Shown here: positions 1-9,954 of the stretch, piece by piece | Layout of the letters: each line of letters starts with the position of its first letter | Position numbering within the stretch: position 1 is the first letter of the stretch | From: Rhodonellum psychrophilum GCM71 = DSM 17998 | GTDB taxonomy: Bacteria > Bacteroidota > Bacteroidia > Cytophagales > Cyclobacteriaceae | DNA length: 64,000 nt | Direction: 5' to 3' | NCBI RefSeq assembly: GCF_000381545.1 | Contig: NZ_KB906679.1 | Location: forward strand, 148,582 to 212,581 | Program-made: the position numbers and the translations under genes | The notes under the pieces: model-generated | What the model saw: the letters and a program-made list of their open reading frames with translations, nothing else | Told to the model about the DNA's origin: nothing | The model's database searches: none

Positions 1-459
1 TATTTCAACCTGGACCTTTTGACCCACTTCTATAATAATCTCAGAAGGTGTTACTTCAAAGCGATGGGGTTCCTTTGGAGATTCTGCTTCAGGTTCTAAT
101 GCATTAAAATTGTGGGCTACCTTAATACCTGTTTGGTTTTTTACTTCAATAGAGGCAGTTCCGGAACTTTTTGCTTGTGCCAAACCACCTGAATCAACGC
201 TGATCACATTGGGATTTGAAGAAGTCCAAGTCAAAGTTTGATTGTTCATTGTATTTCCCTCATTGTCCTTGACCAGAGCTTTTAAATTCATGGTTTCCCC
301 TACGGTCAATTCCGATTTGGGAAACTCCATTTCAATTGAGGAAGCCACCGGTAATTCTGGGGTGATATCTTCTTCTTCAGAAGTGCACATCCCAGAAGTT
401 AGAATTACTGTTGCAATCAAAAGAATAAAATTGGCTTGGGATCGAAAAGATTTTTTCAT
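1..459 (-). CDS. Ig-like (BIG2) domain lipoprotein, C-terminus outside window
   Basis: The leftward frame is open from an ATG at 459 to the window edge, giving 153 residues without a stop, so the C-terminus is missing. Residues 1-25 are basic then hydrophobic and end in a Cys after TSGM, a weak lipobox; I infer a surface or periplasmic lipoprotein. Residues about 45-110 read as a bacterial Ig-like domain (SELTVGE, then WTSSNPNVISVDSGGLAQA, then GTASIEV), and a second repeat seems to begin near residue 135 (FEVTPSEIIIEVGQ). BIG2 repeats are structural modules in adhesins and carbohydrate-active proteins. Specific function cannot be told from this fragment. Confidence 0.75.
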   Translation of the reverse strand, partial: MKKSFRSQANFILLIATVILTSGMCTSEEEDITPELPVASSIEMEFPKSELTVGETMNLKALVKDNEGNTMNNQTLTWTSSNPNVISVDSGGLAQAKSSGTASIEVKNQTGIKVAHNFNALEPEAESPKEPHRFEVTPSEIIIEVGQKVQVEI

Positions 460-754
460 GGTTTATATGTTTATTTGGAATATTGTACATTGATGATTTC
501 GCCCGGAGGATCTTCCTTTGAATATGAAAAATTAACTTTTTCAGCTTATCGGTAAATTTTGCAGGAATGAACCCAGTGTATTGTTTCATCGCCTAATTCC
601 CTTTTACTTTCCACTGGACTTGAATCGCAAGCAACAGCGGAATTTGCAGTTGCACCTTAAATGTTAACTTTGAAATTTCCCGCTTTTTGACTTGCATTTG
701 AAGATTCTGACACGTAGAAAGAAAAATTAAACATCAGCGGCATAAGAAATAATG
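460..754. other. Non-coding stretch upstream of the Ig-like lipoprotein gene
   Basis: No convincing gene on either strand. It should hold the promoter of the leftward lipoprotein gene. I see no clear hairpin or operator. Confidence 0.4.
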
Positions 755-928
755 TTAAACTCGTTTTATGCATTGCGAATGCCATTCAATACTGTATTTA
801 TCTGATAATTAGTCCCTTGTTTACTTTAATTGACTTCACCATATCGGTTTCAGGAATTGGTCTCCCAATTGTTTGATTTTCTTTCGGTTTCAATATCCTT
901 AGAAAGCCCAATGCATATTTCGGGTTAA
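755..928 (+). repeat. 174-bp dispersed repeat, copy R1 (forward)
   Basis: Full-length copy. It begins TTAAACTCGTTTTATGCATT (one extra base relative to the usual start) and ends ATGCATATTTCGGGTTAA. The core with TTGACTTCACC, TTTCAGGAATTGGTCTCCCAA and TGATTTTCTTTC is retained. It lies in the spacer before the TPR-kinase gene. Confidence 0.85.
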
Positions 929-1269
929 AATGAAGTCATCCATCGACATACAAAATGAAGGTTAAGAAAATCAAAAAGAGACTGTTTCAGAAAGAATATT
1001 ACCTTAGTTACCGTATATTTCTTTACAAATAAACCTCCGGTGAGTCAAACCTATACCTGATCATGAATAAGCTGGGTTTGGGTTAGTTTCAGCTATTTTG
1101 ATTTTGAAAAGTGGCTACAAATAGGGCCGGAAATGTTACCAAATTCATAAGCGGTTCACCCATTTTTTAAGTGCATATATTAAAATAATCGTTATATTCA
1201 TGATTCATATGTTTTTTTAAATCAGCTTTTTAACAAAAAAATATTGACACCATCAATCGCTCTGGTCCA
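929..1269. other. Non-coding leader before the TPR-kinase gene
   Basis: A+T-rich stretch without a supported gene. It presumably holds the promoter of the downstream kinase/regulator operon. No specific site is recognised. Confidence 0.35.
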
Positions 1270-3273
1270 ATGAAAATAAAAATTTTGTTCATTTTAATCC
1301 TCTTTTCCCCCTTACAATCACATTCACAACAAAGAATTGACAGTTTAAAGAGCGTGTTGCTCAAAGGCCTACCCGATTCATCTATTATTCTTACAGAAAT
1401 GGAGCTTTCGAGAGCTTTAAACAGAAGCAGGTCCAATGATTCTGTACAGTACCTGCATGCCCAAAATGCTATAGATTTGGCCCTTCAGCTAGACGACACA
1501 CTTCTGTATGCCAGAGCACTGGATAATTTGGGACTGCTGTATCGCTATCATCAGCAATATTCAGATGCGGGACAATTTCATTCAAAAGCATTTTCGCTCA
1601 TTGAACACAAGCCGTATGATCCTCTATATAAAATGATCTTTGCCAACAACGCGGGTCTGGCTTCACGGTATGACCAATCCTATGATAAGGCCGTTTATTT
1701 CTATCTCAAAGCTTTGAATATTGCTGAAAGCCAAAAGGACCTGAAAAACATAGCGATCTCCTGCAATGGATTGGGCAATACATTTTCCCAAATCCCCTCC
1801 AAGGAGAATGAATCACTTGAATATTTTGAGCGGTCATTGGATGCGGAAGAAAAAAGAAACAATCCCTTGGGGATGGCCATGAATTATCTCTCGATCAGCG
1901 ATCATTACATTGGAAAGCAGCAATTTGATATTTCCCGTGAATATTTGAACAAGCTGCTCAAGCTGAATGAAGCAAGAAAAGATAAATTCGGATTGGCCAT
2001 AACCTATGAGTATTTTGGCCACAGTTACTTGGCGGAGAATAAAAACTCCGATTTGGCCATCAATTATTACCAAAGGTCTTTAACCGCCTTTGAGGAGTTG
2101 AACAACAAACACAAAGTAGCAGGATTGTTAAGTAATCTGGGACAAGCAAGTTTGAGGGTCGGTCAGACCCATGCATCAAAAAACTACTATCTTAAATCCT
2201 TGGAACTTGCCAAGGAAATTAACAATAAAGCCCTAATAATGCAAAGCGCCAAAGGATTGGCAGATGTCTCAGAAAAGCTGGCAGACTATAAGAATTCACT
2301 GCTCTACACTCATTTTTCCAACCAATATAAAGACAGCATCAATCTATTTGAACAAGAAACTCAGATAGCAGCAATCACCCGTCAATATGATCTTGAGAAA
2401 AAAGAATCTCAGATCGTTCTTTTAGAGAAAAACAGAAATCTTCAGGAAGCAGAACTGAAAGCCCAAACTCAAAAATTCAAAACGCAACAGGCATTCTTGA
2501 TTTTGATTGCGGTGGTCTTGATCGCCCTGATCATTACTTCGATTCTGGTATTGAGAGATGTGAAAAACAAAAAGAAAACCACACAGCTATTACAGCAGAA
2601 AGAAAAAGAACGGGTGGAGCATGAGTATAAAATAAACCTGCTTCAAGCAGAAATGTTGGCTACCCGCATGCAGATGAATCCACATTTTTTATTCAATTGT
2701 CTGAATGCTGTTAAATACCTGATACAAACAGAGAACTATTTTAAAGCGAAGGACTACTTGATTGTGTTCAGTAAATTTGTCCGTTTGGTCTTAGAAACAA
2801 GTCAAAAACAGGTAATTCCTATTGAAGAGGAATTGGGAATAGTCTGCAAATACCTAAAGCTTGAAGAAAACAGATTTGATCAGAGCTTTCTCTATCAAGT
2901 CAATAATTCACTTACGGATGCGGTATCGAAAGAGGTCATGTTGCCTCCTATGTTACTTCAGCCTTTTGTCGAGAATTCTATATGGCATGGCTTATTGCCC
3001 AGTAATAAAGCCGAGAAAGTGATCGCGATAAACATATCCGGCGATCTTGATCAGATCAAAGTGGAAATTGTTGATAATGGAGTAGGGAGAAAAATAAATT
3101 CCCGGGAATCATCCTCCATGCTCCATAAAAGTATGGGTACCCGCATTACCCAAGATAGAATTAACCTGTTTAATAAAACCAGTAATTATACGATCTCTTT
3201 TAAAATCAATGATATTCTCGATGCTCAAAAACTATCCGGAACCAAAGTAGTGATTTTACTACAGGCGACGTAA
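1270..3273 (+). CDS. TPR-containing LytS-type sensor histidine kinase
   Basis: 667 residues. A signal peptide (residues 1-20) is followed by a periplasmic region of tetratricopeptide-like helices (about 45-345; e.g. ALDNLGLLYRYHQQYSDAGQFHSKAF), a coiled coil (about 355-405) and one membrane helix (about 408-428). The cytoplasmic part is a His_kinase (PF06580) domain: QMNPHFLFN with the phospho-acceptor His at 472, then the ATPase N-box QPFVENSIWHG with Asn569 and the G-box DNGVGR. The family autophosphorylates and passes the phosphate to LytTR regulators, and such a regulator follows 19 bp downstream. This periplasmic-TPR architecture is common in Bacteroidota. The stimulus is unknown. Confidence 0.9.
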   Translation: MKIKILFILILFSPLQSHSQQRIDSLKSVLLKGLPDSSIILTEMELSRALNRSRSNDSVQYLHAQNAIDLALQLDDTLLYARALDNLGLLYRYHQQYSDAGQFHSKAFSLIEHKPYDPLYKMIFANNAGLASRYDQSYDKAVYFYLKALNIAESQKDLKNIAISCNGLGNTFSQIPSKENESLEYFERSLDAEEKRNNPLGMAMNYLSISDHYIGKQQFDISREYLNKLLKLNEARKDKFGLAITYEYFGHSYLAENKNSDLAINYYQRSLTAFEELNNKHKVAGLLSNLGQASLRVGQTHASKNYYLKSLELAKEINNKALIMQSAKGLADVSEKLADYKNSLLYTHFSNQYKDSINLFEQETQIAAITRQYDLEKKESQIVLLEKNRNLQEAELKAQTQKFKTQQAFLILIAVVLIALIITSILVLRDVKNKKKTTQLLQQKEKERVEHEYKINLLQAEMLATRMQMNPHFLFNCLNAVKYLIQTENYFKAKDYLIVFSKFVRLVLETSQKQVIPIEEELGIVCKYLKLEENRFDQSFLYQVNNSLTDAVSKEVMLPPMLLQPFVENSIWHGLLPSNKAEKVIAINISGDLDQIKVEIVDNGVGRKINSRESSSMLHKSMGTRITQDRINLFNKTSNYTISFKINDILDAQKLSGTKVVILLQAT

Positions 3274-3292
3274 TCAACTAAATTAACTGTAA

Positions 3293-4054
3293 ATGAAAGT
3301 AGCCATAGTGGACGATGAAATGCATTGCATTGAAAGCCTTGTTTTAGACCTACAAAGTATCGATAAGAACATTGAGTTGGTCTATAAAAACAACAAACCC
3401 GAAGAGGCCTTGGATCAGCTGGCCAATCTGGAATTAGACCTGCTTTTTTTGGATGTGGAGATGCCAGGCATGAATGGTTTTGAGTTTCTGGAGCAAATGG
3501 GTACTATTCCCTATGATGTTATTTTTACAACAGCCCACAGCCAATATGCAGTAAAAGCATTTAAATATCACGCTTTCAGTTATTTGATGAAGCCTATAGA
3601 TGACAAAGAACTGGCCGAAGTAATTCACCAATGGGAAAAGGGAAAGGTGAAATCCAATGATCAAGTCAATAATATCAAATCCCTTCTAACACAAATGAAA
3701 AGTGAAGGTATTCTGAAAAGCAAGATAGCGCTTCCGGTTTATGATGGATATGAATTTTTGGAAGTCGACGACATTACCTATTGCCAAAGTGATAATAATT
3801 ACGCTACTTTTTACTTAAAAGATGGAAGTAAAATGTTGATAAGCAAGACGCTGAAGGAGGTGGAAAAGATACTGGAAAAACACATGTTTTTGCGTATCCA
3901 TCAATCCTTTCTGATCAATCCCAAATACCTTAAAAAATACCAGCGGACAGACGGAGGCTATGTGATCATGGAGGATGGCACTTCCATCCGGGTCAGTAAT
4001 CAAAAAAAAGAATTGATAATCGGTTTTTTTGAAGCAGTAAAAAGGAGTGAATAA
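3293..4054 (+). CDS. LytTR-family response regulator
   Basis: 253 residues. The N-terminal receiver domain (1-120) has acidic residues D7/D8, phospho-acceptor D54 in FLDVEMPG, a Thr in the FTTAHS segment and Lys in YLMKPI. The C-terminal half (about 145-250) is a LytTR DNA-binding domain (DDITYCQSDNNYATFYLKDGS ... FLRIHQSFLINPKYL). It is paired with the upstream kinase by a 19-bp spacing, so co-transcription is very likely. LytTR proteins activate transcription by binding direct repeats near promoters. The targets are not evident here. Confidence 0.93.
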   Translation: MKVAIVDDEMHCIESLVLDLQSIDKNIELVYKNNKPEEALDQLANLELDLLFLDVEMPGMNGFEFLEQMGTIPYDVIFTTAHSQYAVKAFKYHAFSYLMKPIDDKELAEVIHQWEKGKVKSNDQVNNIKSLLTQMKSEGILKSKIALPVYDGYEFLEVDDITYCQSDNNYATFYLKDGSKMLISKTLKEVEKILEKHMFLRIHQSFLINPKYLKKYQRTDGGYVIMEDGTSIRVSNQKKELIIGFFEAVKRSE

Positions 4055-4125
4055 ATTAAACCCAAAGTGAATACACTTACTCTAAAATAATTGAAAAGCG
4101 ATCCCAAATAGGGCCTTCCTAGGAA

Positions 4126-4300
4126 TTAAACCCATGTTCTGCCTGACCAATCCCACTCCAGTCATAAATTACCGGATAATCAGTCGGGTATTTACTTTTT
4201 CAGGCTTTGTCAAATCGGGAATACTCCTTATTCTCCAATAGAATGGTTTTATTTTCTTGCCCCTATAAACCAATGGGGAAACCCAATGCATATCGGCTAA
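4126..4300 (+). repeat. 174-bp dispersed repeat, copy R2 (forward, diverged)
   Basis: Starts TTAAACCCATGTTCTGCC and ends AATGCATATCGGCTAA. The middle is diverged but keeps TTACCGGATAATCAGTCGGG, TTCTCCAATAG and GGGGAAAC. It belongs to the subtype with GATAATCAGTCGG in the middle (subtype B). Confidence 0.65.
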
Positions 4301-4674
4301 TAAAGAGATATCCTAGTAATATTGAGAAGCGCTCTCAGAAATTTGATTTTTCCGAACAATTCCGGAAGGGTGCAGCACCTCATGTTTTTTCCCCAATGTC
4401 ACTTTAAGGGCGCTCTGTCAAAACCATTGTAATCTGCTGTCCAAATTGTTTTCTTCTTCAAGTCGGTAAGCAACAAGTTTCCCGCCTTTTGCTACACTGT
4501 AATCCAATCAGCAAATATTTTTCCTGTAGACCAAGGGTTTTCCTTTCAGCCAATAATGTCCGAAGAATACTTTTTTGTCCAGGATCTGTCAATGGCACAA
4601 AAATTAAATCTTCATTTTCATCAATTGAAAATATTTGCCCAGCTTACTTTTTATCTTTGCACCAAAAAAAAGAA
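4301..4674. other. Non-coding stretch upstream of the SMR exporter; possible decayed gene piece
   Basis: No intact gene. I looked for guanidine riboswitch motifs because of the downstream exporter and found none. The minus strand over about 4490-4615 reads as an open stretch (FVPLTDPGQKSILRTLLAERK) with no start and no recognised family, so it could be a fragment of a lost gene. Low confidence. Confidence 0.3.
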
Positions 4675-4998
4675 ATGAGTTGGATTGTTTTAATTGTAGC
4701 AGGATTATTTGAAGTGGCATTTGCTTATTGTTTAGGCAAAGCGAAATTCACGACAGGAAATGAAATGTATTTATGGTATTTGGGTTTTCTGATCGCGCTT
4801 GCCATGAGTATGGGACTCTTGATCAAAGCAACCCAAACCTTACCCATCGGAACAGCTTATGCTGTATGGACAGGGATAGGAGCGGTTGGAACCGTTTTGA
4901 TCGGGATTTTTGTCTTTAAAGAGCCTTCCACATTTTTGCGTGTCTTCTTTATCGTCACCTTGATTGGCTCTATTGTCGGGCTTAAGGCAGTTTCTTAA
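4675..4998 (+). CDS. Small multidrug resistance protein of the SugE/Gdx (guanidinium exporter) type
   Basis: 107 residues with four membrane helices, the usual SMR length. I chose the ATG at 4675 because the frame upstream of it (from 4489) lacks SMR homology and AAGAAATG gives a plausible ribosome site. Glu13 in AGLFEVAF is the essential proton/substrate-binding Glu of the family. The stretch LPIGTAYAVWTGIGAVG is the signature of the SugE/Gdx branch rather than the EmrE branch; Gdx proteins exchange guanidinium for protons. There is no partner SMR gene beside it, consistent with a homodimer. Confidence 0.9.
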   Translation: MSWIVLIVAGLFEVAFAYCLGKAKFTTGNEMYLWYLGFLIALAMSMGLLIKATQTLPIGTAYAVWTGIGAVGTVLIGIFVFKEPSTFLRVFFIVTLIGSIVGLKAVS

Positions 4999-5247
4999 TG
5001 AAATCGAGGCTGTTTAACTATTTGGAGATCATTGGCTTTAAATAAGTAAAGCATGAAAAGAATATTTTGCGTATTCCAGAGTCAATCTATTCGCTCCAAA
5101 TTGAGCTCCTATCAATGGAGTTCTAATTTAATCTGCCAAGAACATTAAGTTCAAAATAAAATTTTAGGTTTAGTTTTAAATTTACTATTTTAGGCGGAGG
5201 AAAATGTTTTTGTTTCCTCTTTTGAACCCGTGACCCCAATCTAATAA

Positions 5248-8200
5248 ATGAGTAAATCTAATTTTTCATGTTTGGAAACAGAATTCCCCATACTTTTCAA
5301 TATTGGCCAAGCAGCTGAATTCAACTTACATCAAGACCCGGTTACCTCCCTTTTCAAATTGCGCCAATTTGGGGAGCGCCTGACTGAGTTTCTATTTGAG
5401 GAACATCACCTCGAATTTCCTTATGACAACACTTTTCATAACCGAATTAAAACGTTAGAGCTTGAAAAAATCATTCCCGCACAGGTAAATGATCTACTGA
5501 ACAGCATCAAGCATAAAGGGAATATTGCCGTTCACCAGAATAAAGGATCTCTTAAGGAAGCGGAAGAATTGCTGTTCTCAACCTTTAAGATTGCCAAGTG
5601 GTTTTACCAATCTTATTCTGAGGAGAATGCAGATTTGAGCCAATCCAGATTCAAGGTTCCTGAAAAATTGGATGCACGACATGCCTTGAATGAATTGGAA
5701 CTTCAATATTCTGAACTCCAAGGCAAATTTCAAGTTCTCCTGGATCAACGGGATAAAACAACACTTCCTGCCGATAAACAAGAAGAAATTAAAATTCGCT
5801 CTCAGCAAGCAGCCAAGAAGATTGAAATGTCTGAGGCGGAAACGAGAATGCTCATCGATGAGCAACTGCGACAGGCTGGATGGGAAATAGATACCAATCG
5901 GTTAAATTTCAAACTCCACAAAACATTACCACAACGTGGAAAAAATATGGCCATTGCAGAATGGCCAAGTGGATCTAAATGGGCTGATTATGCTCTTTTT
6001 GTAGGATTTGAGCTTTACGGAATCGTGGAAGCAAAAAAATATGCTTCGGATATTTCTACTGATTTACAGCAGTCCAAAGTTTATGCGGAATTGATTTCTC
6101 CTGGCAATGAATCCAAGTTTATGGGAAAATGGGGTGATTACAATGTCCCTTTTCTTTTTTCTACCAATGGAAGGCCTTACCTCGAACAGATCAAAACCAA
6201 AAGTGGCGTTTGGTTTCTGGACGTAAGAAATTCCCATTCCAGATCTCGCGCCTTGCAAGGTTGGTATAGTCCAGAAGGTCTGGTTAAATTATTTGAAAAG
6301 GATATTAACGCATCCGAGGAAAAACTCAAAAATGAATCTGCTGATTTTCTAAAGGCAAGCTCGGGGCTGGGATTGAGAAATTATCAGATCAAGGCAATAG
6401 CCGCGGTAGAGAAAAAACTGATCGAAAAACCCGAGGACAGAAGGAGCCTGATTGCCATGGCAACGGGTACTGGAAAGACGAGAACCATCATCGGTCTTTG
6501 CTACCGATTGATTCAATCAAACAGATTTAAGCGAATACTTTTTTTGGTAGATCGATCACTTCTGGCAAATCAGGCAATCGATGCTTTCAAAGATAACAAA
6601 ATCATCGGCCTGAATACTTTTTCGGAAATTTATGATGTAAAAGGACTGAAGCAGGCCATTCCTGAACTTGACACCCGTTTGCATTTTGCGACGGTGCAGG
6701 GCATGGTCAAGCGGCTTTTTTACAATGATGATGTAGCGATTCCTTCTGTGGATCAGTATGACTGTATCATTATTGATGAGGCCCACCGCGGATACCTGCT
6801 CGACAGAGAGATGGACGAGGATGATCTGGATTTACGCGATCAGCGGGATTATGTCAGCAAGTATCGGATGGTCTTGGACTATTTTGATGCCCATGCGATC
6901 GCAATGACAGCAACACCAGCCCTTCATACCACAGAGATTTTTGGATCGGCCGTTTACACCTATTCCTATCGTGAGGCTGTTATTGACGGTTTTTTGATAG
7001 ATCACGATCCGCCGATTCTTATCAAGACCAAACTTGGCGAGGAAGGAATCAAATGGGAAAAGGGAGAAAGACCCAAAGTCCATGACAAGGAATCCAATTC
7101 CATTTTGGAAATGGAGCAATTGGAAGACGAACTCAAAATTGACATCGCAGGATTCAACAAGCAGGTAATTACTGAGAATTTTAACCGAACGGTCATTCAG
7201 CACTTGGTGACGGAATTGGATCCCGATGGTGAGGAAAAGACATTGATCTTTGCTGCTACGGATGAACATGCAGACCGAGTGGTCCAATACCTGAAAGAGG
7301 AGTTTGAAGCCATCGGTGTGGATGTAGCAGATGATGCCATCCAAAAAATAACAGGTAAATCCTATGATCCCCAGGACCAACTGACCCGGTTCAAAAATGA
7401 AAAATATCCGAATATAGCGGTCACTGTGGACCTGCTGACAACGGGAATTGATGTGCCATCGATTTGTAATTTGGTATTTCTTCGCAGGATCAAATCCCGG
7501 ATTCTCTATGAACAAATGCTGGGCAGGGCTACCCGTCGCTGTGATGAAATAGGAAAGGAAATTTTTCAAATCTATGATGCGGTACGCATTTATGAAACCT
7601 TGGAAGAATTTTCGCAGATGAAACCTGTGGTGGCCAATCCGAAAGCCAGTTTTAAACAGCTGGTGGATGAACTGAATCATATAGAAAAAGAAGATCGGGT
7701 CAAGCGGCAAATCGAACAGATCATTGCTAAAATCCAGCGTAAAAAGAAATACCTCAAGGAACAAAAGGTAGAGCAGTTTCGCTACAATGCCAAAGGAGAA
7801 GATCCTGATAGTCTGATCGAACACCTGAAAAATGATCCGCAATCCACCTCAGTCGAAAAATTAAGGGAGCTTTCTGGTCTATGGAAATTTTTGGATGCGC
7901 TAAAGCCTTCACCTGTGGGGACTTTGGTATCAGATCATGAGGATAAATTTTTGGGAATAGACCGAGGTTATGGAAAAGGCCAAAAACCTGAGGATTATTT
8001 GGATAACTTTGCGCTCTTTATCAAGGAAAACCAAAATAAGATTGGCGCGCTTAAAATCGTTTGTTCGAGGCCTTCAGAACTGGATCGAAAATCCCTGAAA
8101 GAATTGTTGATGGCCTTGGATCAGGCAGGCTACAATGCAAACTCACTGAAAACTGCCTGGAAGGCTGCCAAAAATGAAGAAATTGCGGCTGATATTATTT

Positions 8201-8481
8201 CCTTTATCCGTACGCTTTCTTTGGGCAACTCCCTTGTCAGTCATGAGGAGAGGATCAGGAAGGCTGTCAATTCCATCCGGGAGATGAAATCCTGGAACAA
8301 AATCCAACTGAAATGGATAGATCGCTTTGAATTTCAGTTATTAAAAGAGTCGATTTTAAGAAAAGAAGACTTGGATGCTCCTCCGTTTAATGATGCTGGG
8401 GGATTTGACAGGTTGAATAAATTATTTGAAGATCAGCTGGAAGAGGTAATCTCCCGACTGAATCAAAACTTATATGCTTAA
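5248..8481 (+). CDS. hsdR: Type I restriction enzyme R subunit (HsdR)
   Basis: 1077 residues, normal for the family. The N-terminal 190 residues form a helical DUF4145-like segment and coiled coil. The HSDR_N nuclease core follows, with the PD-(D/E)xK residues D247 and E261-A-K263. The SF2 translocase has Walker A ATGTGKT (K410), DEAH at 510-513, MTATPA and the motif VI-like QMLGRATRR. The C-terminal part is the helical region that docks on the methylase. HsdR cuts unmodified DNA after ATP-driven translocation in complex with HsdM and HsdS, which follow in the same operon (9 bp to hsdM). The gene order is R-M-S. Confidence 0.95.
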   Translation: MSKSNFSCLETEFPILFNIGQAAEFNLHQDPVTSLFKLRQFGERLTEFLFEEHHLEFPYDNTFHNRIKTLELEKIIPAQVNDLLNSIKHKGNIAVHQNKGSLKEAEELLFSTFKIAKWFYQSYSEENADLSQSRFKVPEKLDARHALNELELQYSELQGKFQVLLDQRDKTTLPADKQEEIKIRSQQAAKKIEMSEAETRMLIDEQLRQAGWEIDTNRLNFKLHKTLPQRGKNMAIAEWPSGSKWADYALFVGFELYGIVEAKKYASDISTDLQQSKVYAELISPGNESKFMGKWGDYNVPFLFSTNGRPYLEQIKTKSGVWFLDVRNSHSRSRALQGWYSPEGLVKLFEKDINASEEKLKNESADFLKASSGLGLRNYQIKAIAAVEKKLIEKPEDRRSLIAMATGTGKTRTIIGLCYRLIQSNRFKRILFLVDRSLLANQAIDAFKDNKIIGLNTFSEIYDVKGLKQAIPELDTRLHFATVQGMVKRLFYNDDVAIPSVDQYDCIIIDEAHRGYLLDREMDEDDLDLRDQRDYVSKYRMVLDYFDAHAIAMTATPALHTTEIFGSAVYTYSYREAVIDGFLIDHDPPILIKTKLGEEGIKWEKGERPKVHDKESNSILEMEQLEDELKIDIAGFNKQVITENFNRTVIQHLVTELDPDGEEKTLIFAATDEHADRVVQYLKEEFEAIGVDVADDAIQKITGKSYDPQDQLTRFKNEKYPNIAVTVDLLTTGIDVPSICNLVFLRRIKSRILYEQMLGRATRRCDEIGKEIFQIYDAVRIYETLEEFSQMKPVVANPKASFKQLVDELNHIEKEDRVKRQIEQIIAKIQRKKKYLKEQKVEQFRYNAKGEDPDSLIEHLKNDPQSTSVEKLRELSGLWKFLDALKPSPVGTLVSDHEDKFLGIDRGYGKGQKPEDYLDNFALFIKENQNKIGALKIVCSRPSELDRKSLKELLMALDQAGYNANSLKTAWKAAKNEEIAADIISFIRTLSLGNSLVSHEERIRKAVNSIREMKSWNKIQLKWIDRFEFQLLKESILRKEDLDAPPFNDAGGFDRLNKLFEDQLEEVISRLNQNLYA

Positions 8482-8490
8482 GACAAAACA

Positions 8491-9954
8491 ATGAGTGCAG
8501 AGCAAATAGCGAAGAAACTGTGGGAACTGTGTAATGTGCTCCGGGATGATGGGGTGACCTATCACCAGTACCTGAATGAACTGACCTACATCCTTTTTCT
8601 TCGACTTTCCGAAGTCAAGAAGTTTGATCAGGATATTCCGGAAAACTACCGATGGACCAAACTGAAGGAAATCAAGGATAATAAAGAACTCTTTGATACC
8701 TACCGGGATTTGCTGGCCAATTTGGGCGCAATGTCAACCAATGAATCCATCACGGAGATTTATACCAATGCTTCGACTACCCTTCGTAAGCCGGTCAATT
8801 TGAGGACGCTGATTACCAATATCGATCAGATCGATTGGTTTGAAGATGAGGAACAGGACAAGATTGCCAGTATCTATGAGGAGCTGCTTGAAAAGAATGC
8901 CGGAGAGAAAAAGAGTGGGGCTGGCCAATATTTTACACCCCGTCCGCTGATCAATGTGATGGTGGAATTGCTTTCGCCCAAAATTGGCGAACGCTGGAAT
9001 GATCCTGCAGCTGGGACATTCGGGTTTATGATCGCGGCGGATGAATACCTGAAGCGAAAGCATCATGAGTATTATGAGCTGGGACAGAAAGAACGGGATT
9101 TCCAGATCAACGAGGCATTTTCCGGTTGTGAACTCGTACAGGATGCCCATCGACTGGCATTGATGAATGCCAAATTACATGGCTTGGAAAGCAGGATAGA
9201 AATGGGTGACACCCTGACGGAATTGGGAAAAACCTTCAGAAACTACGATGGTGTGCTGGCAAATCCCCCCTTCGGTACCAAGCAGGGCGGAGAGCGTCCA
9301 TCACGGGATGATCTGACCATAAAGACTTCCAACAAACAGCTCAACTTCCTACAACATATCTACCGCTCCCTGCGACGTGATACCGGGACGGCAAGAGCGG
9401 CAGTGGTACTGCCGGATAATGTGCTTTTCGAAGACAATGACGGGCAAAAAATCCGTCGTGACTTGATGGATAAATGCGACCTGCATACTATTCTGAGGCT
9501 TCCAACCGGAATATTCTATGCTGCCGGAGTGAAGACCAATGTGTTGTTTTTTACGCGGGGCAAAAAAGAAACAGGCAATACCCAGCGTGTATGGATCTAT
9601 GATATGCGGACCAATGCCCCCAGCTTTGGGAAGCGAACGCCTTTTACCAGAGAAGCATTTGCCGACTTTGTCAAAGCGTATACTGGAGGAATTTCTATTG
9701 ACCAAGTGAAGGATGACTATACCGGTGAAATCAATGATGCCAAACGAAAGGTGATTCAAGATCCAAGGTGGCAAGTCTACTCCCGAGAGCAAATTGCAGC
9801 CAAAAACGATTCCCTGGATATCGGGCTGATCGAGGATGAAAACATCAGCAAAAATTCAGACCTAGGAGATCCTTTGGATATTGCTAGAGCCGCCTCCGAT
9901 GAATTGGATGCAATCAAAAGAGAGTTTGACCAGATAATCGAGCTGTTGGGATGA
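8491..9954 (+). CDS. hsdM: Type I DNA methyltransferase M subunit (HsdM)
   Basis: 487 residues. An N-terminal HsdM_N helical domain (1-130) precedes an N6-adenine methyltransferase fold with the SAM-binding motif DPAAGTFGF (171-178) and catalytic NPPF (258-261). It methylates adenine in the sequence chosen by HsdS and is needed for both modification and restriction. It sits 9 bp after hsdR and its stop overlaps the hsdS start (ATGA), so the three genes are translationally coupled. Confidence 0.96.
   Translation: MSAEQIAKKLWELCNVLRDDGVTYHQYLNELTYILFLRLSEVKKFDQDIPENYRWTKLKEIKDNKELFDTYRDLLANLGAMSTNESITEIYTNASTTLRKPVNLRTLITNIDQIDWFEDEEQDKIASIYEELLEKNAGEKKSGAGQYFTPRPLINVMVELLSPKIGERWNDPAAGTFGFMIAADEYLKRKHHEYYELGQKERDFQINEAFSGCELVQDAHRLALMNAKLHGLESRIEMGDTLTELGKTFRNYDGVLANPPFGTKQGGERPSRDDLTIKTSNKQLNFLQHIYRSLRRDTGTARAAVVLPDNVLFEDNDGQKIRRDLMDKCDLHTILRLPTGIFYAAGVKTNVLFFTRGKKETGNTQRVWIYDMRTNAPSFGKRTPFTREAFADFVKAYTGGISIDQVKDDYTGEINDAKRKVIQDPRWQVYSREQIAAKNDSLDIGLIEDENISKNSDLGDPLDIARAASDELDAIKREFDQIIELLG

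Noticed and set aside
4301..4674. Guanidine riboswitch before the SMR exporter
   Set aside because: I found neither the paired ACGA-loop hairpins of guanidine-II nor the conserved core of guanidine-I or -III.
6832..7842. 336-residue ORF antisense to hsdR
   Set aside because: It lies fully within hsdR, has low-complexity hydrophobic composition and no recognisable family; a shadow of the hsdR codon pattern.
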